Below are positions 44,049-55,980 of a stretch of 64,000 nucleotides of DNA, piece after piece (the first letter of the stretch is position 1; every line of letters begins with the position of its first letter). Location: contig JAGMVK010000024.1 of the NCBI GenBank assembly GCA_020747065.1, positions 682,001 to 746,000 of the forward strand, in the 5' to 3' direction. The translations under genes were made by a program, and so were the position numbers. The notes beneath the pieces are model-generated. The model did no database searches, was not told where the DNA came from, and saw only the letters and a list, made by a program, of their open reading frames with translations. Origin of the DNA: Cadophora sp. MPI-SDFR-AT-0126 (Eukaryota; Ascomycota; Leotiomycetes; Helotiales; Ploettnerulaceae).

Positions 44049-46420
44049 GGCTTCATCAGGACGTCGGTCAGCAGAGACAACTGTTTCGCGTTGAAAAGTC
44101 AGTTTATTTAGAAAATAACGCGATCAATTCTTCATGAACTCCGCACCAAAATGCATCGGGGAGGTGATGGAAAGGAGCAGATGGGTTGATGGGCTACGAG
44201 CCAGGTGGCGATTGGGAGGTCGCGCTGAGGTGGAAATTTCGCAAATCAAAGCGGTTTTCGCTCGGGGCAGGAGAATTGTGTCGAAGGGTGGCGAGAATAT
44301 TAGAAACTCGTCGGTGGACGGAATGTTGGTTGATGCAGGTTTAGATGGGTGATCGCGTCTCGCGGAGGGGCAGCCCTAAATATGGCGTTAAATTCGGCGC
44401 ATGCTAGCAAACAGTGTATGCAAAGTCGTCGGAGGGAGAAGAAAAAGGAGAAGAAAAACCGAAGACTCTCACTACCCTAGGTTAGGTTAGGATGGTCAGA
44501 GGATGATAAGGACCCGGATGGCGGATAATATTTGAATGTGGACAAGGGCGGGCGCGAAGCTCAGAGTTTAGTAGTGTCGTCCACGTTTCCATTGCGGCCA
44601 ACCTTGCTCGGATCGTTTTTCAGGTAGTAGTCGCGCATACTATCAATATACCCCGGCTGATCAGGGTGCAGGCCGGTACAGAAGCTTGCTTATTCTGCTG
44701 AGACCCTACGATACTCCAAGTGCCATTGAAGCGAGAGAAACAAACGCCTCGGGACATGAATAGGAACAGTAAGACAAAGCCTTAGAACTATCTTATCTCT
44801 CTCTTTGTAATCTATGCACCTGACTTGAGAGACCAGGGAATATTTGTATTGTAGTGCTACTTCTAACACTGGAATTAAAAAGAAGTCGGATAGAGGAGAG
44901 AAAAGACTAGGAGATACAAGGGTGTATTTCTAAGGGCCGTAACCCTTCCCGCTTCCCGCCTATCTCTTTTATATTACGTGATACGGGACTTCAATTTCAA
45001 GAAGCTTAAAATATACTCCTATCGTCCGAATCGGATAAAGAAAAACTGCGCGGGGTTGAGCCGGAGACGACGCCTTGAAAGCGACAGATCTCTACGACGG
45101 ATGGTGACCAGATACGATTTAGAGTCAGAGAGACGCAGGACGATCTGAAGTACTTGATCCTGGCCCTTAAAGGGATGCGTCTAATCGGGAAACTCGTAGC
45201 GTGGGATGTGAGCCCTGTTTAGAGATGCGCGGACAACGGCAAGCGAGGACAGGGCGGGTAGAAAGCTGGGGAATCCAAATGGGTGCCCCTCTCCGACAAG
45301 ACGTGCTCGGAACCTGTACGATTCTAAGGAATGAGCAATTTACGCTTGGACTGACGCATCATGATTTGTGAGCACCGGAAAACCCTGCCTTGTTAGACGG
45401 GGAAGCGATGGAGTAGAGCAGCTCTGCAACTTGAGATGAGGCAGGACAAGTCAACGACGAGAGGTGCTGAGAGTATTATATTTGGACCAGGGAACGCGCA
45501 AGGAGCCGAAGTGTCTGATCCCGGAGCTAAGAACGAAGCTGCGGTGTGAGCAAACCTACCGTGGTGAGGTGTTGAAGTCGTGCGCTTGCAGGTGGGGGAA
45601 GCGGAACTCTTGGACACGAAGCAAAGGAAATTATATGATAGAGAGGTACAACGGCAAGTCGTTGACGATACATGCAAGCCCTCAGAGTTCAATCTCAAGA
45701 ACGCCTTCTCAATCGAAGGGGACATTTCTGGGAGATGGGAATCCGAACCTATGTGAGGCAAGAACGATACAAGTAGAATCATAGAGGCAGTCATTCGAAC
45801 GGGGGATGTAAGCCACCGAGGTATTTTTCCAAGTAAACTACTCCTTTCTCTATTATCTCTCCTCTAGAGACATTGCAGCAAGTATTTTGACCTGGCGCTG
45901 AGGGGCCTTGGCCGGAGACACAAAACGCATCTTCTTCTCCAACCGCTTTTGGTGGCGAGGAATCGTGGGGGCGCTGGGCATGGTAGTGGCTATATTACAG
46001 CTAGTTTGCAATCCTTATTCCTATGAAGGGTACAAGAGGGGAGGGAATAGATCAAAAGGGAGAGTAAAGCAACATACGACGGAAAGAGTAGTGAGCGCTC
46101 TCGGCGTCGTACTTGCAAATGTAGTAAGAGTTCCCCTACCTCCCCTCTAGAACCACGCTTCGCGCAAAAGGCCGGAGGTCTCTTTGCAGTGTTGGCCCGA
46201 TTTGGCCGCCACTTCCCTACGCACATAAGCTAAAGCGGCTTCTGAATTGGCTTTGCCCTTACCGAGGGACTGTCAAGAAACTCCATTGCAGAGCTGGAGT
46301 AGGCGGGAAATCGAGAGGTTGGCAATCTGTCTCGTAGGGGCGGAAGTCGTGGGAGGAAGCTGAGCCCGGGATAGAGCTGGAGAAGTCGAGCTATAAGGCC
46401 CGGGACCACAGGGTCGGTCG
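44049..46420. other. 2.4-kb region with no supportable gene
   Basis: Frames at 44134-44352, 45393-45794, 45464-45784 and 46230-46485 are open but overlap on opposite strands and have no motifs. Purine-rich and pyrimidine-rich patches (44870-45000, 45830-45880) suggest old retrotransposon or LTR sequence, which I could not confirm. Confidence 0.35.
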
Positions 46421-46423
46421 GTT

Positions 46424-46650
46424 GGGGAAATGACCAAGATACCATACTGTTTTCCCAACCAAGCTAACAACACTTCAACACTCATACTAGTTTACACATA
46501 ATATCTGTTTAAGCGCCTCAGTTCAAGAATCGACTAAGATACTGTAGTTTTGTTGATCTTCCATCACCGATTCGGGAAATGACTGAGATACCGTACTTTC
46601 GCCAACTCCACAGCACCAGTGCGGAAAATGCCTGAGATACCATACTTTCT
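46424..46650. repeat. Degenerate tandem repeat, about 46-50-bp period
   Basis: Copies of the core GAAATGACTGAGATACCATA occur near 46424-46450, 46527-46553, 46573-46602 and 46621-46650 with several mismatches each. The spacing fits a unit of 46-50 bp with one copy between the first two too decayed to recognise. It is non-coding. Confidence 0.6.
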
Positions 46651-46999
46651 TTCAGACCAATGTAAATGAAACCCCGACACCTCTACCCTCGATTTACATA
46701 TACGCCTATACCTTTTGTCCTGATCTCAAACTCCACCCTCGTTATTCGTTTGCTGCTCGCAAATGAGCAAGCATTTTTGACTCAGGCCGCCAATTGAAAC
46801 TCCCTTCCAACCAAGACTTTCTCACAGCCTTTTGAGCCTTGAGCATCAAGTACTCTTTATCCCGCTCCTTCACTTCAGCAAAGTACTCAGCTCTTAATTC
46901 CTCAAATATCCTGCACTATATAATACTCCGCTTCTCCCACAAAATATCGTTCCTTGCCTTAGCAATCCCGTCAACTTTTCTCCCTCTGTATTGCCCTGT

Positions 47000-49900
47000 T
47001 TATTTCCGCCATGCGGTAAGCATCCTCGCGGCCGTGACTTCTTCTACCAACTCCTCCTCAATTGCCTTCCTATCACACTCAATCAAAGGTAGCTCTATAT
47101 TCGTCAAACGCCTCGATTCTCGCGAGATGAGTCTCTGAAACTCTTTCTCCTCGTCAAATACTCGCCTTTCCAAATTGCGAGGTGGTTGATCGTAATAGTA
47201 AAGTATTCCATGTTCGTCGAGGATTACATCATGCATAAATCGGAATTCAAGCCCTACCCACAGCTCTTCAGGAAAAAGGACGTCGCCTTCGACTACTGAC
47301 CAAGAGCATCCAGGGACTCGCGGCGAGCAAGGTACTCTCTTGCCACGGCCCGACCATCAGTTAGTTGTATACGTCTCAGGTACACGACAACTTCGCGATC
47401 GTCCAAGTCAAGATTAAGATCAAAATCCACTTCCGGTACATGCACATCTCCTGGGCTAGGTTGTCTTGCTACCTCGTTATCATCAGACTCGAGAGTCTGC
47501 CCTGGACTTATTGGAGCATCCGGGATTTTAGACGTTGATGACAGGGCATTTGATGGCTCCAGTAGAGATGGAACGATCAGTGGGATGACTCCCGGCGGAG
47601 GGACAATTCGTGTCTCGCGAGGTAACGTCCCACCCCCCCATTCCGGCCACCCCCCCATTCCGGCCACCTCGCTTAACCTCACCGCTTCTTATACCACTCT
47701 ACTTTAATAATAATTAATTATCTTAATTCTTTATCGATTTTTTTAAAATTTAGAGTAATAATTGTTTTCATTATGAAACCTTAATATATTAAGTATAATG
47801 TTAGGGCTGCTCTTAGAGAAGTAGTAAATAGTAAGTCTTTATAGAAGGTATTACTTAAGTAAGGTGTTCTAAGGTCTATCCTTATAGACTATAATATAAT
47901 GACTTAATTATATAGGGAGGCCGCTAGTTACTTATAAAAGCTACCTATAGTAGTGGAAAATCGATTAATTAATTAAATTTTAATTCAAAAAGCTCTTAGG
48001 TATAAAGTTACTTACGTATAGATATAAGTTTTTAGAGAGAGGCTTCTAGTTCTTTAAGGAGATTATTAAGAGCTTAGAAAACACTAAATAGCGCGATTTT
48101 TAGCTCGTAATCCTATTCTAAAGACTAAGAGGCAAATATATATTAATTTTATATGTATTAATAGTACTTGTTCCAAAGTTATTAAGCTATAATTTTAAAA
48201 ATTAGAGATTTCGAAAATTAAGGTAATTCCGGTTACCTAATAATAAAATATAAATAAGACTAGTATTATAAAAGATTATAGTCTTAATAGCTATATCGTA
48301 GGGAGTACTAAGAAATATAAGGTTTAAGGGAAATAGCTAGGCTCATGTACTTAGATATTAATTATTAAGTGTATATCTGTAACCGACCTCTTTATATTTC
48401 TAGCGGTAATTTATAAGGGAAAATCAGTCTAATAATAATAGTTTCCGGCTTAATTAAATATATTTAGTTAGTAGTACTTTATAGTAATTAATAATAGGTA
48501 AATAATTAATTAAATAGCTCTAGAGTAGCTGAAAAAGGTCTTTATCCCTTAGACTTAACTACGTGACTATTTAACTAGACTTCTTATTCTAGATAGCTAT
48601 AAAAGCTATAAGACTATAAATTTCCTTTAGAGGTGCCTTAAGCATAATATATACTTTTTTTTCTTACCGGTATATACGTTATATATCTTATAACCTCTTA
48701 ATTTAATAGTTTTTTCTATCTTAAAGCGTGCTTACTGAAAAGAGCTTTAAAAATTAAGTTTAATAATTAATTCTACACTAATTAGTAGGCGTAATTTCCT
48801 TATCTGCTACTAGAAGGTATATCTAAAAGCCTTTAGCCCTTCTAATATTAAGGTTAGGTAAAGGACTATAAGTCTATAGCTAATTTCTATAGTAAAGCCT
48901 TTAATAAGCCTATTATTATTAGAAAACAATAATAAATTAATCGATTTACTTCTACTAAAGCCTTAGGAGACGCTAATATTACCTTTAAAGATTTTTAATA
49001 CTTTAATTAAGATATAAATATTAAAGGATTAGAAAGAGCTATATAGATAAATCTATACTTTAGCTAGTAAGTTATATAACTAACTTCTAAAGAAGCGTAT
49101 ACTCTTTAGAAAGATTATAAAAGGAATTAATAAGAGAGACTATAAATTAGGAAAAGTAAATATAAGGATTAAAGAATTAGAAAAACAAATAGAATAAATT
49201 TAGCTAAAAAAAAAGAGGAAAGTCTTAATTAGTCTAAATTCCTAATTTGCAATAACACGTACTATTAGAGAGACTTAAATCGCAGCTAAAGAAACTTAAA
49301 TTAAACCTGTAAAATTAGAATCAGAGGGAGATTCAGAATCTATAATATCATGTATAGAAGTTAACGTAGAATAGAGTTATTAAGTCTTGAATAGGAAGTA
49401 CTGAAATTAAGCGAGGTAGCCGGAATAGGGGGGTGGCCGGAATAGGGGGGTGGGACGTTACTTTAAAAGGGGGATCAAGTGTTGGAGCGCTGTTTGATGC
49501 TTCAGCGTCGCCATTACGAATTGTGTCTGTGGAACGTAGAGACAATGCAAAGGAGCCCCTTTCCTTGATATCCTTCTCCACCCTTTTTCGTTTAAGCGCT
49601 CGCCATATCTGTTTGTATGAGACATGTTCCCGACGACCAGGCCCATATACAGCTTCCGAATCCATAATATCTTGAGGCTTGATGTCTTGTTTGCAGGAGA
49701 TTAGAGCTTCATTTCGTCGTGCGAGGACTACGCCGAATTCCGCTCGCTGAAGTTGTCGTGTGTAGAATCCGGACAGGTATGGGGCTCCCAATGAGTGAGT
49801 GTAAGCATCATTCCCTTTCTTTTTTATGTAACAACCCAAACTCTGAATTGGCAGCTGCCTCTACCTAGGAGACAACAAATCTCAAAGCGCGTCTGATCGC

Positions 49901-50319
49901 TATTAATCTTCTTCCAGGACTTTCCAGCATCAAGAAGATGGGCTTAAATCTCCTTGCATTCCCTCAAATGGCCGTTAAGCCACAGATTACCAACCGTAAA
50001 TTCAAGGAGCGGTGTCAGATTACTACTGGACAACTCTTTGTCTTCTGCAGGACAATTAGTATGCGATCATTATGAGCCCGAAAACTTTCTTACCTCGCAG
50101 ACAAGTTTGTATCTCCTTTATATCATCCCTTAATTGGCCTTTAGGCCACAGATCACCAATCTGAGACTTGAGAGGCCGTAAACTGGCCTCACTTGAAAAC
50201 TCGGCGTCTCGTTCAGTGTTATTAACATATGTTCGCCGGGAGCTGGACAAAGACTTGTTAGTCTTGAGCTTATTACTTCGTAAGTCAGGCATATTAAAAG
50301 TGCATATTAAAAGTGGCAA
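47000..50319 (-). pseudogene. Unknown multi-exon gene split by a Fot1-like transposon
   Basis: Minus-strand coding-like pieces run in order. First is 50319 to about 50092 (SLRPLKSQIGDLWPKGQLRD), then after an intron (about 50041-50091) EFTVGNLWLNGHLRECKEI with a stop. A piece near 49460-49800 follows (GAPYLSGFYTRQLQRAEFGV and VYGPGRREHVSYKQIWRALK), then the transposon. Then comes the 47293-47620 piece (RETRIVPPPGVIPLIVPSLL, DFDLNLDLDDREVVVYLRRI), and after a one-base shift 47000-47270 (LWVGLEFRFMHDVILDEHGI). Removing the transposon with one TA joins L-D-P-P-F-K-V to P-R-E-T-R in frame. I do not recognise the family. The two I/V-G-D/N-L-W-x-x-G-x-L-R modules are an internal duplication. Several lesions mean no product is expected. 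Confidence 0.5.
47625..49458 (+). mobile_element. Fot1/pogo-like Tc1-mariner DNA transposon, RIP-decayed
   Basis: The 1834-bp element is flanked by TA (47623-47624 and 49459-49460). Terminal inverted repeats of about 54 bp start ACGTCCCACCCCCCCATTCC, contain two ATTCCGGCCACC units and end in CTCGCTTAA. The interior is AT-rich with many stops. Near the right end the plus strand reads L-E-K-Q-I-E, then L-K-K-K-R-K-V and, after a stop, I-A-A-K-E-T and a S-C-I-E-V tail. That resembles the C-terminus of Fot1-family transposases (E-x-Q-I, K-K-R-K, acidic S-C-I-V-V tail). Length matches Fot1-type elements of about 1.9 kb. The catalytic DDE region is no longer readable. It interrupts the unknown gene at 47.0-50.3 kb. 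Confidence 0.85.
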
Positions 50320-53169
50320 TCGTGATTAGAAATAACAAACCAACAGCAACAAGCGGCAGCGAATTATCTAAGGTTCCACAAGTTCGTATGAAGGGAGAGC
50401 GTGGTATTTGAGTCAATTGATGTGTAAGCAGATTAAGTTCAACACTAGGCACATGGCTGACACCGAGAACTCTCTAAGGTGCGCTCCACCTTAAGGTTCT
50501 CCGCAATACAATCCCAATAGATCTTCATCTCAGAGTTAACAAAATACTAGAAATGAAAGCTCTCATATGACCGTATAGTCTAGAGGTGCCTACAAAAGCA
50601 GACATCCACTTGACCACTTGGGCCGTTCTTCTGGAAAACAAGTCCGAAGACTCATCCACAGGATCGAGGGAGTGGCAGGCGTCGCGAAAAACAAAGTACC
50701 AAGGCCAGTATCAGGAAGTGGTTACGGCCGCCGAGTGGACTTATGCCTTGGCCTGAACTTCCGAACTAGTTAGACACCTTTCCGATTGTTTCCCCCTGAA
50801 GCGCCCTGCGTGAAAACCCCGTCGGGTCGCAGAGCCCCCACTCAATTTGGTCGCACCGCAGTGGCCAAGCAAGCCACATCATCGCCAGGAGAGCAAGCTC
50901 AACGGTCCCGATATGTTAGGAGTTGCAGGAAGATTTGATTAAAATTGTAGAACTGGTTAGCAAATCCCATTCTTGTATAGACGACAAGCAATGGGTAGGA
51001 CTGATCACCTAACTTCATTAGGTTGCGAACGATCAGTCCTAGATCCAGGAATCCAGGAGGAGTGAGGATCCACACCTTTGGTAGGCAGCCAGAGCCCTCG
51101 GCTGCCTTCTGTGCTAATTGGTCAGTTGTAAGGTTAGTCCTACAAAGCCTACGAGGAATAGGCGACGGGTAGTCACAGCAAGAGACAAGTATGACAAAAG
51201 GAAACTTCGCAGTGTGAGCAATGGGTGGAAGTAGAAGAGAAGGGATGGGCAGTCACAACAAGAGCTAGGCACGGCGAAAAGGCAATATCACAGTAATGCG
51301 CCTTACGGTACTGCCAGCTTCGCTAATACCCGGCGCAGCCCTAGAATAGAATGTGATTGTCAGCCGTTCTTAGAAAGTGGAAAACAAATCGACAGAAGAG
51401 ATACTCAACTGAAGAGTATTATTGTAGATGTAAGGTCGATAATCGAAGAAGACGATGAGCCTCTAGAGCGCAAGAGGTGGACAACACTCTACTGCAAGGT
51501 TAAGTAACCCCTCCACGGTGGTAGGAGGGTAAGGTTACTCGTGGCGCCTTGCAAAAAGATCGTGACGTCAGCCTCAGAGAGCGTAGAAGCTCATCACCTT
51601 CTTTGATATCGATATCAGTCTTGATCTTTCGTAGAATCTGTAGAAGTAGGTTCGCCTGGTCAAAACCTAAATAGATAGAAGACTTCCCGAGATAGTTGTA
51701 GTCAATATGAAGGTAAGGGAAGAAGTAGCCGTCGAGATGGCCTTGAATTTAAGGTGGTGAGCTGGGGTGAGGGGACCGTCGAGTTGGCCTTGTGTTTAAG
51801 AGACGAAGGGAGGGAGTCGTCGAGCTGGCCTTAAGGTGGGAAACAGAGACTGTGAAGATGGTTAGCTTGGTCAAACACAGGGGGAGAGAGTACTTCCCAA
51901 AAATGCCGTGGCCATTATGCAGGTGGCTTGCAGCTTTACAGAACTAAAGAGGGTTGTTCCCGAGAGGCTTTCACCCTTTCAATTGCCTTCAGGTAGAACA
52001 AAGAGGCCGCGAGGAAGACTGAGCAGCTCGAAGTCAACACACAGAGCACAGCATCTCTTCAAACTACCTTCAAGACTCAACAACACAAGGCTTCTCATGG
52101 CAGGGTCATCTATTTACTAAAGCGTAATGGAAGAATCAAGTGTTGATGAAGATCCATCGGCGCCGCATCCAGTACAAGAGCCTTGACAGATGAGGAGGAG
52201 AACCACGGACATGACGCGCCTGGAGAAGCTAGACCTATAAAAAAGTGAGAGCATGGCTTCTTAAATCAGGAGGCAGATGATACGAGAGGGAAGGAAAGAA
52301 AGGAAGTACGTAGCCGAAGGTGAGTTCACTTCTTCGTCAAGGTGAGAGGTAGTCAAATCTACATCGCTGCGCACGAGGGTAGCGACCATAGGAAAGGGCA
52401 AGAGACCGTTGCAGGGTGATGTAGGTCGTACGTAAGCTGAATTGAGGTCAGCGTGGGGTAGGAGAGAGAGAGTGAGGAGATAAGGGAGCTTACATGTCTC
52501 TGAAGTTGAAGTTGAAGCTGGACTTGAACTAAGAGTCGCTTGCTTCCCTTGTGATACAATTACGTGCCAAGCCTGTGTTTGACAACTCGTCAAATAGTCA
52601 CGTGTTATAACACAGATAAATGCGTATTAGCGGCGCCTGACTCAGTCTGAGAGCTTTGCTTATACTTTAGTTGTGATTATTCTCATCGTTCGATCTAAAA
52701 GTTTCTCGCATATAGAGATTCTATGAAGAATTCGTAATATCATACTTTTCTTCTAAGCTAAACTTTTTATTTTCGTGATTTGAGCGATCAGACGAGAATT
52801 TAGTTCGAGCTGACGTTAACAAGATATTTATCAGTTACTACCGCTTTAAGTGGCAATCCTTTGATTCTCACTAAGCATATATGCCTTTGAATATCATCAC
52901 TACTATTAGCACTTGACGAAGGGAAGGAAAAGATCTGTTGCACAAGAACCAGCTTGGAGTAACCAGCTTAGAGTAAATGCGGCGTAGTGAGAGAGAATTT
53001 AACACACACGCAAGTACTGTCTGTAGGCAGTTATATAGCCAGCGTGACAATTCCACATTATATACTGATCTATCGGTAAAGGCAGAGATGCAAACGTTAT
53101 TCTGACGTTTATAAAAGGTCTGAAAAGCAATCCAATCTACTTCAGCGCTTGTCTACAACTCTCACAACC
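50320..53169. other. 2.8-kb region without genes, with local repeats and a hairpin
   Basis: No motif-bearing frame was found (52261-52593 and 51908-52120 are open but featureless). A hairpin lies at 50996-51041. An 80-bp-spaced direct repeat is at 51164 and 51244 (GATGGGCAGTCACAACAAGA in one copy). Three GTCGAGxTGGCCTT units lie at about 51730-51825. This texture suggests old LTR retrotransposon sequence. Confidence 0.4.
50996..51041. repeat. Hairpin-forming inverted repeat
   Basis: TAGGACTGATC (50996-51006) pairs perfectly with 51031-51041. The adjoining ACCTAA (51007-51012) pairs with TTAGGT (51018-51023), leaving a 5-base loop and a 7-base bulge on one side. Confidence 0.85.
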
Positions 53170-53830
53170 TATCTTCAACTGCTTGCGGAGGCGCTAGGCA
53201 TTAAGAAGCTCTCTCGTGGGTTGACTGGATCATCCTTGACCCCACTTAAATACCGGACAATAGTCAAGTTATCGAAGTTCAATAACCATCCGCCCCCGTC
53301 GCAAAGCTTTCTAATAGTCCACCCCTCGATGCTCGAGAAATGCTGCGTTCCGCCACGGCCAAATGAGTGCATGCTGTAGGCGTTGGGATCCCGTCCGATC
53401 TCAAAAAGATGGCGCCGAAATGCCTCAAGGAAGCTGGAGGCTTGCTGAAAAGAACTGGTCAGGAACGAGCAAAACTAGAGAGAATAAATTACTCACAGCT
53501 TTCTTCGGCGCCTGGCCCGTCTCCTTGACGCTGATATTGCGGAAGACATACCCCTCGGCAGCCTCAGAGCAAGCCTACCAACGAAGAACGGTCCTGAGAG
53601 GATCAGGCCACGGCTTATCTCTACTGAAATATAAGACAAACAGCTTCACTTCTGCAATAGAGTTAGTCCAAGATCTTGTGTACATACATATATAACTTAC
53701 CGCCCAGTTATGAGTCTTCTGGAATGCTAAAGTCAGCTTGATGGCCCTCGTCCGTTTGTAATCCGGCATCAGCTCGATGTGGTGATACTGGATGTCTAAA
53801 GCTTCATCGAACCGCAGAGACAAAGGAACG
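53170..53830 (-). pseudogene. Tyrosine recombinase (Crypton-like) relic
   Basis: Minus-strand exons read VPLSLRFDEALDIQYHHIEL and LTLAFQKTHNWA. After a 49-nt intron (about 53650-53699) they continue EVKLFVLYFSRDKPWPDPLR and, past a TAG at 53575-53577, ACSEAAEGYVFRNISVKETG. A second intron (about 53455-53496) leads to HSFGRGGTQHFSSIEGWTIR and GGWLLNFDNLTIVRYLSGVK. The order matches the C-terminal core of tyrosine recombinases, with H-S-F-x-R-G-G near the H-x-x-R box, a G-G-W and the R-Y-L of the tyrosine box. Crypton-type transposons in fungi carry such genes. The catalytic arginine of H-x-x-R appears as glycine (codon GGC at 53358-53360), and there is a stop, so it is inactive. No element ends were found. 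Confidence 0.6.
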
Positions 53831-55980
53831 CCAATGTTTACGCTAGGTGCATCCTACAACGCATACGGTACCCTCCCCAATTAGTCTTGTCATCATTACC
53901 TATGTGGGGTTGAAAACTACGGCGATGATCCCACTGAGTAGAAACGGGTTAGGCGATTCCCACATCTCCCGAATATTCTGCTCTATGGTAGCTCGCACGC
54001 TGACGGGAACCTCTCCGCTCCGCACCTAGTGGCAGTAGTAATCTACGAGTAAACACTGAAGCGTAGGTCTATCAGCTTACTTAAAGTCAGAAATCCCGGG
54101 TAATGTCCACTTCTGCCCTTCACTTGTCACTATGTGGATGTACTGGACCGCTCGTATTCAACCGGTGTACTCTTGGGGTTTGAAGGAGCCTCAGCCCTGC
54201 GTGCACTTCTTTCATCTTGTCTTAATGATGCACGGTTGTGACTGTGCCCATGAGTGACACCAAATTCCATAGACTTCACGCATCTTCACCGCTGGATTGT
54301 CTTAACTCGTCCTTGTAGATTGAAAATCTATCCCTTTCTGGCAGGGTCTAACACCACTGGTCTAAAGGTCATAGTTGCTGGAAATCTTGTATACGTCATC
54401 CCAGTCGCCCTCCTCGTCTTGTTACTCCGATTGACGATCCATAACCCTCATGACATCTTTGCTGCTACGGGTAAACCCTTTTCTAGTCATGGATCGAGAC
54501 CGTTTGGCTCAGTATTAGGGTTTTAAGACCAGTTGCCGAGGCCATCCCATAGATTTTTATGTTTCTCTGTTGATTTGTTAGCTCTGGGACCAGGAGATAT
54601 GCCTCGGTTTAATATTCTTTGGATATCCCACCGTTCCTGGCAGGATAGGCTATGACTTCCCTAGTGACTTTCGCAGCTTTGGTATCGCCAAAATAGAATG
54701 AAGGCATACCTAGTTATGACACTCACGCGGGACCATATCGACTTGAGGATATGAGTCTATAAGTTCGGCCAGTCAGACCTTACAGGTGGAATTGGACTTC
54801 CGGCCGGTGATGTCGAATCAGTATTTATATGATGCGTGCACCGAGTATCAGAGCCAAAGATGCGATATGTATCCTTCGCCTTTAGCGGATAATAGAGGTA
54901 CATCGCGGATGCCAGTAATAGCAGGCAACAGAACATAACCTGTTCAAGAATGGGATTGTGTGAGATTTATAAAACTGAAGCACTATCTTTGGAGTTGAAA
55001 ATCACATTAGCAAAGACGCCTGACAAAAGATCATGCAATGGAGAACATTACGAACTCAGAAAGCCTTTATCCTATCAATTAACCCTTTTCAATTAAAGGG
55101 GCTGAGATGTTTTGATTAGCACGGTTTGCTTGGAGTGCACGCCCACCGACTGTCTTAAAACTTGCTCCGCCATTGCAACCATGATGCTTCTTTCGCCGAA
55201 CAGGGCCGCTGCTGCCAGTTCTTATTGTGGCGGACTGCGGGGCACGATCCTCTATTTACGACTAGTCTCCCTGTACGTCAGATGGCGTATAATTGACCAT
55301 GAAAATTGTGACGGCCGGTCGAGCAGGAATAACTCAAAATAAAAAAATGACACTGATCGAACATATCCTAAGTCGCGACGATACTTTGTATTGTGGAGTG
55401 ATGGTGAGACTTGCATATGTAAGCCAGCAGATTGACAGGTAGAAGATGGGAGGGATAGAGGTAACTTAGTAAACAAAAGTACACAGGGAGAGGGAGGCAA
55501 ACGATTCTAGGAACATTCTAGGAATACAATCAAGATCCAGGAAGGTCTCTAACATGCCGCATCGTATGTGCTCTTCCTCTTGTTTCTTGGACGTTGCGAT
55601 AAGATTTAAGCAACCACTCCTCGCCAAGTTTCTCATGATTGTGCCGCCTGTAACATTCAGCAGCTTACGCCATAGTTTAGGGCGGTCAAGATAGATTGGA
55701 TAGGCCCGACGGGTTTTGACATGGGTGGGGAGAAGTCCGGGCTTCGAATGCAGGCGAACTCAGCGGCGTTTGACTCGAGTGGGCACGCACGGCATGGGTG
55801 GGGGGAGCATCAGCGAGCTACGCGATGGAAAAGTTGCAAATACCAAACACCTCTTTATATAATTGTGTTACAATATTTGACTCTTAATATAAAAACCCAC
55901 CTAATATTTCTTAAAGAAAGTAATAATAACCCTCTAAGCTTATTAGAACCTATAAACAAGTTTAATTATTCTTTCTCTTT
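53831..55980. other. 2.1-kb region without identifiable genes
   Basis: A short frame at 54254-54526 has one hydrophobic segment (VIPVALLVLLLRLTI) but no family match. Other frames are short. The recombinase relic's N-terminal exons may extend into 53831-54100 but could not be read. Confidence 0.35.

Noticed and set aside
45393..45794. 133-codon minus-strand frame
   Set aside because: It overlaps an equally open plus-strand frame, has no motif, and its composition is like the surrounding non-coding DNA.
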